A stretch of DNA of 64,000 nt from JAAYAY01 sp964563135 (GCA_964563135.1 CAZLWV010000016.1:12964-76963), one strand, 5' to 3'; positions 1 to 8,290 are shown, counted from the first letter of the stretch. Notes: generated by a model from the letters alone, not told the origin. Program-made: numbers and translations.

Positions 1-145
1 CAGGGACCGTATCGTCCACACTCCCGTCGTCGACGACCAGGATTTCTACTGAGTCCACCCCCTCGATCACTCGCGGAATGTCTGCCACCGTCTGCCGCAG
101 CGTCGCCTCTTCGTTATAGCATGGAATCTGAACGATTAGCTTCAT
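1..145 (-). CDS. Family 2 glycosyltransferase, N-terminal fragment
   Basis: Only the first 48 codons are inside the window; the gene runs off the left edge. The protein begins MKLIVQIPCYNEEATL and continues to VEILVVDDGSVDDT. This is the opening of a GT-A fold family 2 glycosyltransferase of the dolichyl-phosphate-mannose-synthase/WcaA type: a first beta strand ending in PCYNEE, then the nucleotide-sugar-binding VVDDGS(x)D strand. Such enzymes transfer sugars from nucleotide sugars to lipid carriers or polysaccharides at the inner membrane face. The acceptor cannot be told from this fragment. The gene points away from everything else at this end of the window. Confidence 0.85.
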   Translation of the reverse strand, partial: MKLIVQIPCYNEEATLRQTVADIPRVIEGVDSVEILVVDDGSVDDTVP

Positions 146-836
146 TGAATCGCTCCTTCACCCAACGTCGCGAGTCGGATTGTCTCCTCCACGTTTCAAC
201 CGCGTTATACCACCCCAGAAGACCGATCTCCGGTACAAACCCCCATCGGCAAACTCGGATTATATCTGCCGTGTGGGGCGTGTCAATGAACGGGCGCGAC
301 CCTGCGATAGGTGTGGACGCGATTTGGAGGGACTATGGAGGTCTGGACAAAAGCTCGTTTGTCGGCCTGTTGCGATTAGCCGACCTTTCGTCTTCTCGGC
401 CTTCTGACCGGCGGTGAAAGTCTACTCTCCCGATGGGCTTTGTGTCGGTGGCTGCTGTAATCATTCCAAGGGCAGAAATAGTAAGTGTTTACAGGAGCCG
501 TTCGTGAGCACGTGAATGCACTCATGCATATTCCTCGTGCTGCGTATTCGCACCCCACCGACCACTCAGGTCCGGTAAGCTGGGATATGCGTCTCCCTCA
601 GGATGGTGTGATACTGCTTAGAGAAGTATAGACGCCATGTTCGGCCAGTGGGAACATTTGAGAAATTCTTCAGACTGCGCATTGACGCGAGCGTAGTGAG
701 CACTATACTGATTTCTGCTTGACAAGGAGCGATATACAGGGGGCGTTGTCAGCGCGTCGGTGGCACTTCTCATTCAGTTCGAATCGGGGGAAAGTTGGCG
801 CGGCTGCCAGTAGATCTCCACGGGGAATCTTGCACA
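146..836. other. Intergenic region upstream of the peptide-modification cluster
   Basis: Divergent region between the leftward glycosyltransferase and the rightward cluster. Short open frames exist here, but none has a convincing ribosome-binding site or recognisable protein. The only signal I can support is the sigma70-like promoter at 682-709. An alternative TTG start for the first cluster gene lies at 795. Confidence 0.5.
682..709 (+). promoter_or_regulatory. Putative sigma70-type promoter of the peptide-modification cluster
   Basis: TTGACG (682-687) and TATACT (704-709) each match the -35 and -10 consensus at five of six positions, with a 16-base spacer. The element is about 130 bases upstream of the first ATG at 837 and reads toward the cluster. 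It is the best promoter-like sequence in the left intergenic region. Confidence 0.55.
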
Positions 837-1724
837 ATGGCAACAACCGACCGAGTATTGCAGCCGACCGGATGCAGGCGGCAGATTCCTGCCGAACATT
901 CGGCACCCACGCGGGTTGCTTGTGGGAGCTTGATCTCCGACGAGGCGTGGGATCGTTACGACGTGGCCTCTTTGCTTCCGCTGAAGGAGGTGGTCCAGGA
1001 GAACGGGGAATTTGGCTTCTTGTTACGGCACTACTGGATTCCTGCCACCGAGCTTCGGTTCAGGCAGTCGTCACGGACGACTGCTCCTGGCGGGAACGTG
1101 GCCGGGGAGGAGTTGTGGATCGATCGCCGAATGGTTCGCTGTTATTCCAATGAATGCACATGGCGTGAAACGGTGCGTCCGGCTTTTATGACAGACGAAA
1201 ATGGCTCGGTCCTGGAGGCGGCTGCCACGATAATCGAGATGCTTTGCTCTTATGATTGCTACGAGCAGACGTATGTGTCGGCCATGCCGGTACTGTTTGA
1301 GCGACCAGTCGGCGGCCAGAAGGCAGAGGCGAGGCACCGCGCGCTCCACCGTCTGCCGATCTTGGTGCCACCCGGGCCAGTGCCGATCGGGTATTGCTGG
1401 TACGCCAAGGTGGGCGACGACTACATGAACTTTTGTCTGGAGGCGGAGGAGCGTGTTGGTGAGACCTCCACGTTGGTCGTCCGGCGGGAAGGCCGCTACA
1501 CAAGCTGGTTGTCCAAAGGAGCAACGAACGCTAGCGGGCGGAAAGAGACGTCGCCCGTGGTCACCGAGCGGAAAGGGGTCACTCTTTTTGCCTGGAACCG
1601 CGGAGCCGTTCTGGAGGACCGTTTTTGGGATCAAGTTGTGGAGGCCGAAAGACCTTTGGCTTCCCGAGTCGGTACGATTTGCCACGTGGTTACTCGGCTT
1701 GTTCGCTCATGCCCTACGGAGTAA
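837..1724 (+). CDS. Hypothetical protein, first gene of the peptide-modification cluster
   Basis: I do not recognise this 295-residue protein. It has no obvious signal peptide or membrane segment, so it is probably cytoplasmic. It is rich in charged and aromatic residues and has a stretch near residues 180-210 (GYCWYAKVGDDYMNFCLE) followed by a beta-rich C-terminal part. The ATG at 837 is preceded by GGGGAA at a reasonable distance. A TTG at 795, right after a GGGGGAAAG, would add 14 residues. It is the first gene after the promoter at 682-709 and is followed by the Tat-signal protein in the same direction. It could be an accessory or immunity-type protein, but nothing in the sequence proves that. 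Confidence 0.6.
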   Translation: MATTDRVLQPTGCRRQIPAEHSAPTRVACGSLISDEAWDRYDVASLLPLKEVVQENGEFGFLLRHYWIPATELRFRQSSRTTAPGGNVAGEELWIDRRMVRCYSNECTWRETVRPAFMTDENGSVLEAAATIIEMLCSYDCYEQTYVSAMPVLFERPVGGQKAEARHRALHRLPILVPPGPVPIGYCWYAKVGDDYMNFCLEAEERVGETSTLVVRREGRYTSWLSKGATNASGRKETSPVVTERKGVTLFAWNRGAVLEDRFWDQVVEAERPLASRVGTICHVVTRLVRSCPTE

Positions 1725-1809
1725 TTTCAGTGGAAGGTCGGGATTATCCGGCTTTCAACAAAGTGATCATTGGTTTCAGAACCGTTCGTTTCCGAAAGGT
1801 TCAAATGTC

Positions 1810-2790
1810 ATGGATAAGAGACAATTGACCCGCCGCGCCGCCATAGGTGCAGCGGTCGGCTCTTTGGTTGCCGCGCCATTCATCATTCGTGCTTTGAAGA
1901 CCAGGAAGCAAGAGGAAGTCCCGAAAGGCAAGTACCAAACGAAATGGGAAGAATACGTCACGATGCTTGATGTGCCGGTCAAAGAGATCGAGGGACCGCC
2001 AACCGTCACACTCGATTGCAGACCCCACATAGGAATGAAACAGCGAGTCCTCGCGATCGACTGCTCGTTCGGAGAATCTGCAACATTTCCAGAGCCACCC
2101 GTATTCTACCTTGTTACTGAAGGTCAGGTTGAGCACATATCACCGATTGTAACCGCGAGGCCCGCGTTGTTGATTACCACTACGGTGCATGCGGTAAGCT
2201 CCCGCGTACGGCATAATCAAGACCGGAATGAAAAGTGCGTAGCGGTCGTCAAAGATGGTTTGGGCAGCGGAGTGGATCTCTATGATATTGATCAGAGCCC
2301 TCCGGTCCGACTCCTGCCAGGAGACATGAATGCCGGTTGTTGGCGGCTCGCAAAAGAGTTGAGACCCAATTACCCCAGGGGAAGGGAACTGCATCGAAGC
2401 GTGACATGGACTCTTCCCGAATTGGCATTTGGTTTTGTGCTTGCTGTCCAGATTGTCGGCTTTGCCGAAATCGCAGGAAGAGAAACAATGAAGATAGCAG
2501 GCAAGACCGATCTAAGTAGTCAAGAGCTCCAGAGCTATATTGCCTGGATGGCGAGGAGTTCCGAAGAAAAAAGGGACGAAACGTGGCGTAAAGATAGCCC
2601 GAGCGAAGAAACACAGCTCGACCAGAAGAGGGCTGTCGAGGAGCAAGAAACACGAAGCTATCAATTGACCGATTATGTTGATCTAAAGACCGGGTTCACT
2701 GTGCGACGGGAACTATCGGGAACAATTCGCACCGCTAAGCCGAAGTCAGTCACAACTGGATGCAGTATCTTTCAGGCATGCGAGTGCTGA
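1810..2790 (+). CDS. Tat-signal protein with Cys-rich C-terminal tail, unknown function
   Basis: A 326-residue protein starting at the ATG at 1810, with AAAGG about ten bases upstream. The N-terminus MDKRQLTRRAAIGAAVG continues into a hydrophobic stretch to about residue 30, a clear twin-arginine export signal, so the protein probably folds or binds a cofactor in the cytoplasm before export. The middle is unrecognised. Residues about 260-300 are highly charged and may be helical. The last ten residues hold three cysteines (CSIFQACEC). Because the cluster encodes a radical SAM/SPASM maturase, this Cys/Glu-containing tail is worth considering as a modification target, but that is inference. The upstream open frame continues leftward without a start of similar quality. 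Confidence 0.65.
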   Translation: MDKRQLTRRAAIGAAVGSLVAAPFIIRALKTRKQEEVPKGKYQTKWEEYVTMLDVPVKEIEGPPTVTLDCRPHIGMKQRVLAIDCSFGESATFPEPPVFYLVTEGQVEHISPIVTARPALLITTTVHAVSSRVRHNQDRNEKCVAVVKDGLGSGVDLYDIDQSPPVRLLPGDMNAGCWRLAKELRPNYPRGRELHRSVTWTLPELAFGFVLAVQIVGFAEIAGRETMKIAGKTDLSSQELQSYIAWMARSSEEKRDETWRKDSPSEETQLDQKRAVEEQETRSYQLTDYVDLKTGFTVRRELSGTIRTAKPKSVTTGCSIFQACEC

Positions 2791-2953
2791 TCTCTATTGT
2801 AGTGACCAGTGTTGATCAAGTTCACAACAGCAGGCGAGAGCTGTCACTCGCCAGGAATGAAGAGCCAATAGAACGCAGCTTCGCGTAGGCGGTCATGCAT
2901 TGTGCTGAGGCCCGAAGGTGCGTTCATTACTTCTGTTTGAAAGGATGAGTGAA

Positions 2954-3142
2954 ATGGCAGTGACCGGTAAAGAGCGCGAAATGGACATTGAGGTCGCGGT
3001 CACAGACTTCTTTGCAGATCGTGATCGGCAACGCAACGAAGTTCTGGCTAGGCCAGAGTGCTGCAGCCCCTGCCAGAAGTGCCTGTCCGACACAGACAAG
3101 AGTGTCTCCAAACGAGAGGCAGGCATCTCTTCAGGAAGTTGA
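2954..3142 (+). CDS. Small Cys-rich ORF, candidate modified-peptide precursor
   Basis: A 62-residue ORF starting at the ATG at 2954, with AAGGA at 2941-2945 as ribosome-binding site. An ATG at 2945 in the same frame lies too close to it. The first 35 residues are highly charged (KEREMDIEV...DRDRQRNEV), like a leader peptide. They are followed by a compact Cys core, PECCSPCQKC, with a Glu directly before the first Cys, then a Ser/Lys-rich tail. A charged leader plus a Cys-dense core near a radical SAM/SPASM maturase is what a thioether-peptide precursor would look like. The risk is that this is a chance ORF. It has no homologue I can recall and its coding potential is unproven. Confidence 0.4.
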   Translation: MAVTGKEREMDIEVAVTDFFADRDRQRNEVLARPECCSPCQKCLSDTDKSVSKREAGISSGS

Positions 3143-3201
3143 GTCGACTTTTTTCCAGATCCTGAAATAGCACTCCCATCGGTTTTCTGTTGGCAATAGC
3201 G

Positions 3202-3284
3202 GGCCTTGCCGAAATCGACTGCAACTGGTACTCCCGTTTGCCGGCACAAGACTGGCGAAAGAACTGCCGTTGTTCGGCAAGGCC
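3202..3284. repeat. 12-bp perfect inverted repeat with 59-base loop
   Basis: GGCCTTGCCGAA at 3202-3213 pairs perfectly with TTCGGCAAGGCC at 3273-3284. It lies between the two small ORFs upstream of the radical SAM gene, in sequence with no recognisable coding content. It could form a long-range stem in the transcript or be a remnant of a duplicated element. It is too widely spaced for a normal intrinsic terminator and has no T run. Confidence 0.5.
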
Positions 3285-3404
3285 AGTTCGGGGATCGTAA
3301 AGCGAATAGCCTAACCAACCAAACCGCCACCCGGCCACATTGGTAGCAGCGGTTCTTGAAGGAAATTGAATGATTGACTGTTTTACGATGCCTTTTCGTG
3401 CTAA

Positions 3405-3445
3405 CCCTTCCGTGGTTCACGGTTAACCGGGGCTTCACGGAAGGG
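3405..3445 (+). promoter_or_regulatory. Hairpin covering the ribosome-binding site of the 60-aa ORF
   Basis: CCCTTCCGTG (3405-3414) and CACGGAAGGG (3436-3445) form a perfect 10-bp stem with a 21-base loop that itself contains the palindrome GGTTAACC (3421-3428). The right arm includes the GGAAGGG that serves as the Shine-Dalgarno sequence of the ATG at 3455. In the RNA the stem would hide that site, so this is a candidate translational switch. No ligand or protein partner can be deduced. Confidence 0.5.
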
Positions 3446-3454
3446 GGCATATTC

Positions 3455-3637
3455 ATGGACGAACACCGGTTGGGACCACCAAAAGTATCGCTGTTGGAAG
3501 AATACGCGGTGGCGCCGCAGGTCCGCGACCGGGTGATGGAGCGGTTTATGGGACCGTTTGTCGCCAGCCTTGCCTCTCTTCCCCCCGATAGAGTCATTAG
3601 GAAGCACTGTACTGCTGGAATTGTGCAAGCGGCGTGA
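3455..3637 (+). CDS. Small ORF (60 aa) upstream of the radical SAM maturase
   Basis: ATG at 3455 follows the strong ribosome-binding site GGAAGGGGG. The product begins MDEHRLGPPKVSLLEEYAV and contains one Cys near its C-terminus (RKHCTAG). It has an acidic/amphipathic first half and a small-residue-rich C-terminal half, the general make-up of a leader-plus-core peptide, but no repeated or Cys-rich core. Its location directly before the maturase gene, and the hairpin over its ribosome-binding site, argue that it is expressed and regulated. It could be a precursor peptide, a small recognition protein, or a short regulatory ORF. I do not recognise any homologue. Confidence 0.4.
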   Translation: MDEHRLGPPKVSLLEEYAVAPQVRDRVMERFMGPFVASLASLPPDRVIRKHCTAGIVQAA

Positions 3638-3788
3638 AAGACACTCATTGCCAACATCCACCATCCCCCCGTTGCGGTCCAGCCGGGGCAAGTCGATTAG
3701 CTGGAGCCGTGGTTCGGTGGTGCTGAGTCTGATCGTGGGTTTTCCGTTGCGGCCCCGACGGGACTATTCGGAATTGGACAGGCTTCTT

Positions 3789-5516
3789 ATGATCATGGCT
3801 CCGCTCTTTATAAAGTACCAGTCGGCATCTGGAACGTACTACGTTTACGACGCCGAAACGAATGAAATCGTTCGTATTGGCAAGGCCATATATGAAATCC
3901 TCGACGATTTCTGCATTCTCGAAGCAGAGGAAATGATCGAGAAGCATCATGTTCTCGGTGAATCGATCGTTCGTGGGGCACTGAGGCAACTTCAGAAGCT
4001 CCAATCTCGCGGCATTCTCTCTTCACATGCGCCGCAGTTGTCGTCCAAGGTAGAGCGAGTAACCTGTGAGGGTCGGGAGCAGTCGTTTGAGAGCATTGTG
4101 CGCGGCCATCGTCAATTGCTGACGCTCGAATTGACTCAACAATGCAACCTCAGGTGCGAATACTGTTGCTACGGAGAGCACTATCCGGAACTTCGCAAGC
4201 CGAGTGCGCAGACGATGTCTCTCGAGACGGCAAAAAGCGAGGTCACCAACTTCATGAGTCTCTGTTCAGAGGAGTGTAGCATTGGTCTCTATGGTGGCGA
4301 GCCGCTACTGGAATTCGATCTGCTCAAAAACATCGTTCTCTTTGCCGAGGCGCAAGCAAGGCAACGGGGGTTGAGTGTCAGATTCAGCATGACAACCAAC
4401 GGGACCTTGCTGACGGACGAGAAGCTTCATTTTCTTGTCGCGCATGAATTCAACATAATGGTCAGCCTCGATGGAAACAAGGAATCGCACGACCGGCATC
4501 GTGTCTTTCGAAATGACAAGCATCCAGAACAAGGAACAGGATCCTACGATGTCGTGATGAGAAACTTGCGGCGGTTTGTAGCGTTGTACCCCGACTACAA
4601 GAACCGCGGTATTATGCCAACTCTCACTGCAGCGTCTGATCCGGATGACATGGACGATGGGCTCAGGTCATTGCGGAAGCTGTTTCAGATTATTCCGACT
4701 GTTGTTCGGAACGTGTCCAACCGTTCTGAACCCGATGTCCCCATAGGGTTTGGACGTTGGATGGCATCGCCAACGGGATTGGAGACTCGCGGGAACGAAA
4801 GGTCTTGCGTGAAGGATGACGGTGGAAATGGAAGGCGGCAACTGCCGGCATTCTGCGATTGGAGCGGAGAGAAGGGACTTTGCTGGGGATTGAGTCGGGA
4901 GCGATTTATTAGTGAAGTGTGTCGCAATCCTGATCTGGACGCTGTGGAGCAGGAGTTTCCCGTTCTGTATAATGAGTTCAAGATTCTGAGAAAGGACTTT
5001 CATAATCGGCGCATTTCCAACGGTCCGGCCCCAGTTTGTTTCACCTGTAAGTGCTTTCCGGGCGCATCGCAAACATTCTGCTCTGCGCAGGGGCGCCTGT
5101 ACCCATGCGAAAGGACCGAAACCGGAAAGCTCATGGAGCTGGGAGATGTTAGCAGTGGTGTTGATGTGGAACGTGCCGTGCGTTTGACAGATAGCGTCAG
5201 ACTTCTTTCTGACTGCGGAAACTGCGTCGGCAAACGGGCGTGCCCTTTATGTCTGGCTGCCGTCAACGAGTGCGAGAGCACGGGGAGGCCCGATGCATAC
5301 AGGCTTCAGAGAAAATGTCGCTCCGAAAATGGCTACTTGCTGCGGGAAGATCTAATTGAGTACACGACCGTGATGGAGGCGAACCCAGAAGGAGCCTGTA
5401 AACTCCTGCGCTATAGGAAGGGGAAAGACTGGCGAGATAGTATTAGGTTCTTGCCGTCCGAGAAACAATTGAAGCAGACGAAACTCGAGAATGAGGAACT
5501 TGAGGAAGCCGTCTGA
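3789..5516 (+). CDS. Radical SAM/SPASM peptide maturase (QhpD/CcpM-like)
   Basis: A 575-residue protein. Residues 1 to about 110 form the N-terminal domain common in peptide-modifying radical SAM enzymes (YQSASGTYYVYDAETNEIVR, then a helical part). The SAM-binding 4Fe-4S motif CxxxCxxC follows at residues 119-126 (CNLRCEYC), and GGEPLLE is the SAM-contact motif. The C-terminal third is a SPASM-type auxiliary cluster domain: cysteines near residues 417-445 (CFTCKC, FCSAQGRLYPCE) and a closing group near 475-490 (CGNCVGKRACPLC). Such enzymes install thioether or C-C crosslinks in ribosomal peptides. The start at 3789 is chosen because conserved sequence begins there. The frame is open back to 3558, and a second ATG is at 3795. 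It ends 14 bases before the protease gene, so the two are probably co-transcribed. Confidence 0.9.
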   Translation: MIMAPLFIKYQSASGTYYVYDAETNEIVRIGKAIYEILDDFCILEAEEMIEKHHVLGESIVRGALRQLQKLQSRGILSSHAPQLSSKVERVTCEGREQSFESIVRGHRQLLTLELTQQCNLRCEYCCYGEHYPELRKPSAQTMSLETAKSEVTNFMSLCSEECSIGLYGGEPLLEFDLLKNIVLFAEAQARQRGLSVRFSMTTNGTLLTDEKLHFLVAHEFNIMVSLDGNKESHDRHRVFRNDKHPEQGTGSYDVVMRNLRRFVALYPDYKNRGIMPTLTAASDPDDMDDGLRSLRKLFQIIPTVVRNVSNRSEPDVPIGFGRWMASPTGLETRGNERSCVKDDGGNGRRQLPAFCDWSGEKGLCWGLSRERFISEVCRNPDLDAVEQEFPVLYNEFKILRKDFHNRRISNGPAPVCFTCKCFPGASQTFCSAQGRLYPCERTETGKLMELGDVSSGVDVERAVRLTDSVRLLSDCGNCVGKRACPLCLAAVNECESTGRPDAYRLQRKCRSENGYLLREDLIEYTTVMEANPEGACKLLRYRKGKDWRDSIRFLPSEKQLKQTKLENEELEEAV

Positions 5517-5530
5517 GAGGTATTTCCTTG

Positions 5531-6187
5531 ATGAAGGTGCGAATAGGTGTCGTTGACACTGGGGTTGATGTAGGGTGTTCGGCATTCGACCGAAACATGA
5601 CAGTTGGGATTGGCGTACGGCGGGATGGCGACACGTACCGCTATGAGTCGGATTATCATGACCTCAACGGGCACGGCACGGTGATGGCGGCGCTCATTCA
5701 GTCGCTTTGTCTGGATGCTCGGATCTGTGCCGTTCGCATTGCTCAGCAAGACCGCAACGGCGCGGTTGTCGAGGTTCAGGAGCAGGCTTTGGCGATGGGC
5801 ATCGAGTGGTGCGTGGACCAAGGCATTCGGATCATCAATGTGAGCTATAGCATCGCGGAGGCGCCGGACAACGGCTTTCTTGCGCATGTGTGTCGCAAAG
5901 CCCATGAGAATAGGAGCATTATTGTCGCCGCGTATCGCAACGGCGAGGCATTGCCTGTCTACCCGGCGGCTTTTCCGACAGTGATCGGGGTGCGGGGGAG
6001 CCGCGATCTTCACTCCGGGCAGGTCTCCGTACTTTCGGAAGAGAACCACGACCTCTTTGCCATGGGCGGATCCAACAGCAGTGCCACAGCTCAGGTCAGC
6101 GCCATGGTGGGACGCATTCACACGATCGACGACACGCTCGGGCTGGAGGCAGTGTTTGCCCGCTCAGTAGAGGCCGCAATCCGATGA
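5531..6187 (+). CDS. Minimal subtilisin-like (S8) serine protease, QhpE-like
   Basis: A 218-residue S8 protease core without signal peptide or prodomain, so it probably works in the cytoplasm. The catalytic triad is visible: Asp in VVDTGVD near the N-terminus, His in LNGHGTVMAALI, and Ser in GGSNSSATAQVSAM, which replaces the usual GTSMA motif. It is far shorter than secreted subtilisins (about 270-400 residues). The size and location match QhpE, the small subtilisin that removes the leader of the radical-SAM-modified QhpC. GAGAGG-type ribosome-binding sequence at 5515-5520 serves the ATG at 5531. A TTG at 5528 is also possible. By analogy it would cut the leader of the cluster's modified peptide. 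The altered motif around Ser is an oddity to test. Confidence 0.88.
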   Translation: MKVRIGVVDTGVDVGCSAFDRNMTVGIGVRRDGDTYRYESDYHDLNGHGTVMAALIQSLCLDARICAVRIAQQDRNGAVVEVQEQALAMGIEWCVDQGIRIINVSYSIAEAPDNGFLAHVCRKAHENRSIIVAAYRNGEALPVYPAAFPTVIGVRGSRDLHSGQVSVLSEENHDLFAMGGSNSSATAQVSAMVGRIHTIDDTLGLEAVFARSVEAAIR

Positions 6188-6236
6188 TTTTGCAGTCCTA
6201 GGTCACATGCGCCGTGCTTATCCGATCTTTCATGAT

Positions 6237-6277
6237 GGTTCTCCTTTCGCCCTTCCGGGGCCTTCCTCGGGAGAACC
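6237..6277 (+). terminator. Stem-loop after the protease gene, possible attenuator or terminator
   Basis: GGTTCTCC (6237-6244) pairs with GGAGAACC (6270-6277) around a 25-base pyrimidine-rich loop, 50 bases after the protease stop codon. There is no T run after it, so it is not a classical intrinsic terminator. It could mark a processing or attenuation point between the protease gene and the lipoprotein gene. Confidence 0.25.
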
Positions 6278-6396
6278 GTCCCAATCTTTACACGCAGGAA
6301 TCGGCAGAGCCTCATCAATTCTCGCCGGCAGAGCCGGTGGCTTAGTACTGATACTGAGTTAGACGGTTTGCAGCAACAGGATCGCGGAATCACATA

Positions 6397-8124
6397 ATGA
6401 CTCGAATAACTCCCATTGGCATACTGTTTGTGTTGCTATGTTTTGTGGCGTGTCACACCACGAACCTGCCAGACGACAGCGTCGGTGACAACGATGAAAG
6501 CTGCGATGTGGAATCACAGATCTCCACGGCTCGCTTTCATGACGAGCCCGCCGCACATGCACTTTACAGCCAAATGATTGAGGCACTGCGGAATGCAGAG
6601 TCTCTGTCTTTCGTCAGCCACTATGAGAGACAGATAACTGGCAAGGCCAAAGTTCGGTACACCTATCGAGTGTGGCTGAAGAAGCCAAATTACTTTCGCA
6701 TAGAAACGCAGTCCGTTTCTGGAGAAGAGGGCGGCGTCATGATCGGGGATGGAAGCGATCTTTGGATTTATTGGCCGAAGGGGCGCCCTCAATGGCAACT
6801 CGTCAAGGAATCCGAGGCTGACCAGAAGACTCGCTTTGCCTCCTATATGACGGAGCCAGCCACGCTGAGCGGACACACGATTTCGATTTGGCACAAGATG
6901 ATATTCCTGGGAGCCGAGGCAGGTTTCCCGATCATTGATCTGAGCGCGTTTCATAGGTACCTCGATGACACGTTTCAAGCCTATTTGGATGGCGTGAAGG
7001 GCTTGGGTACTGAGAATATTGGGGCCGAACCCTGCGACGGCATCAAAGTCAGCTTCATGGATCACCAACGGAGTTGGCATCTTTGGTTATCGAAGCAAGA
7101 TCATCTTCCGCGGAAACTGCAAGAACTCATACGGGTCGATCAAGACGTCATGACGTATGAACAATGGTCGTCGGTGATCGTCAACGGCGAAATGCCGGAA
7201 TCGCTGTTCGCATGGAAGCCGCCTGAGGATTGGAAGCAGTGGAAGTTGCCTGACAGTGAGGAAGATCTCTTGAAGCCGGGCGTGAAGGCTCCTTGCTTTG
7301 AGTTGACGTCGACTGACGGAGAGCAGATCAGACTATCGGGCTACCACGGCCGAACCGTGTGGCTCTGCTTCTGGCGCGTTGGGTGTCAGCCATGTCGTGA
7401 GGAGATGCCTTATCTGCAAGAAATGTACGAAGAGTATGGGAACAAGGGCCTCGTGGTCCTGGGATTCAACGTTGAGGATAACAAAGAGATCGCTTTGGAA
7501 TATCTTCGCAAGAAGGACATAACATTTCCCAATGTCATTGACACCTCTGAGATTGTGAAGAAGGTCTGCTACCAGGATTACCAGAACGTTGGCGGTGCCG
7601 TGCCACTGAATTATCTCATCAATGGTGAGGGCAGAATCGTGGATGCATGGTTTGGATATAGTGAAGGAGATCCGAAAGCACGGATAGCTTTGGAGAAGGC
7701 GGGAGGTGAACTATCAGAGGTCCTCCGGCAGGAGTGGAGAGCCACGGCTGTGCAATCTGCTGAGGAGGTGACCGCCGCAGCGCAACGGCTGTTTGAGGCC
7801 GTTCGCTCGGCTGACTATGCCCGTTTCCTGAACACGAATGACGAGGAGGATTTTCTGAAGAGTAATTACGCCGACTACACCGTCGACCACGATTATCCAG
7901 GCTGGGTCTGTTGGGTGTGCCGGAAGTTCAAGGACAATCCGATTACCGAGGTACATCTTGGCGAGGTCTTCGCGGGTCGTGGGGGCATGCCCACCGTGCA
8001 TTACGATTTGCAGTTGCAGGACGCCGATGTTCTCCAGGGAGACTTGTCTTTCCGTTGGGACTCGCAAAAGGACCGGTGGATTGGCCATGGGGGACTGGAT
8101 TGGCATCTTCAGAAGGATCACTGA
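6397..8124 (+). CDS. Lipoprotein with LolA/DUF2092-like and TlpA-type thioredoxin domains
   Basis: A 575-residue envelope protein. The signal peptide ends in a lipobox (FVAC, Cys19). Residues about 45-270 resemble the LolA/DUF2092-type lipoprotein-carrier fold (RVWLKKPNYFRIETQS, DGSDLWIYWP). Residues about 290-430 are a TlpA/ResA-like thioredoxin domain with the active site WRVGCQPC (Cys330, Cys333) and the cis-Pro region GGAVPLNYLI. A C-terminal domain of about 120 residues containing CWVC is unrecognised. The redox-active CxxC suggests thiol-disulfide chemistry outside the cytoplasm, which fits a cluster that may export a Cys-containing product. A distant paralogue with the same two-domain plan is at 46177-48720. 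Confidence 0.82.
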   Translation: MTRITPIGILFVLLCFVACHTTNLPDDSVGDNDESCDVESQISTARFHDEPAAHALYSQMIEALRNAESLSFVSHYERQITGKAKVRYTYRVWLKKPNYFRIETQSVSGEEGGVMIGDGSDLWIYWPKGRPQWQLVKESEADQKTRFASYMTEPATLSGHTISIWHKMIFLGAEAGFPIIDLSAFHRYLDDTFQAYLDGVKGLGTENIGAEPCDGIKVSFMDHQRSWHLWLSKQDHLPRKLQELIRVDQDVMTYEQWSSVIVNGEMPESLFAWKPPEDWKQWKLPDSEEDLLKPGVKAPCFELTSTDGEQIRLSGYHGRTVWLCFWRVGCQPCREEMPYLQEMYEEYGNKGLVVLGFNVEDNKEIALEYLRKKDITFPNVIDTSEIVKKVCYQDYQNVGGAVPLNYLINGEGRIVDAWFGYSEGDPKARIALEKAGGELSEVLRQEWRATAVQSAEEVTAAAQRLFEAVRSADYARFLNTNDEEDFLKSNYADYTVDHDYPGWVCWVCRKFKDNPITEVHLGEVFAGRGGMPTVHYDLQLQDADVLQGDLSFRWDSQKDRWIGHGGLDWHLQKDH

Positions 8125-8290
8125 GCGGATTTGAGTCTCGTTTGGCTGTTTGGGTTCCGTTCATATCACGGCCCTCAGCCCCGAAACACGTCTCATCAGA
8201 GGCAGGCCGAGGCGCCAGAAAATCGGGCTAAAGCCGGTACCACAAACAACGAATCCGGTTCTGCGCTGTGAGAACACAGCAAGAGAACTC

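Noticed and set aside
376..558. Minus-strand 60-aa Cys-containing ORF as an extra precursor peptide
   Set aside because: No ribosome-binding site, wrong orientation for the cluster, and Arg/Pro-rich shadow-like composition.
719..745. TTGACA at 719-724 as a -35 element
   Set aside because: No TATAAT-like hexamer is at the right distance downstream. TTGACG/TATACT at 682-709 is better.
1453..1809. N-terminal extension of the Tat-signal protein back to 1453
   Set aside because: The extension overlaps the preceding gene in another frame and would bury the twin-arginine signal inside the protein.
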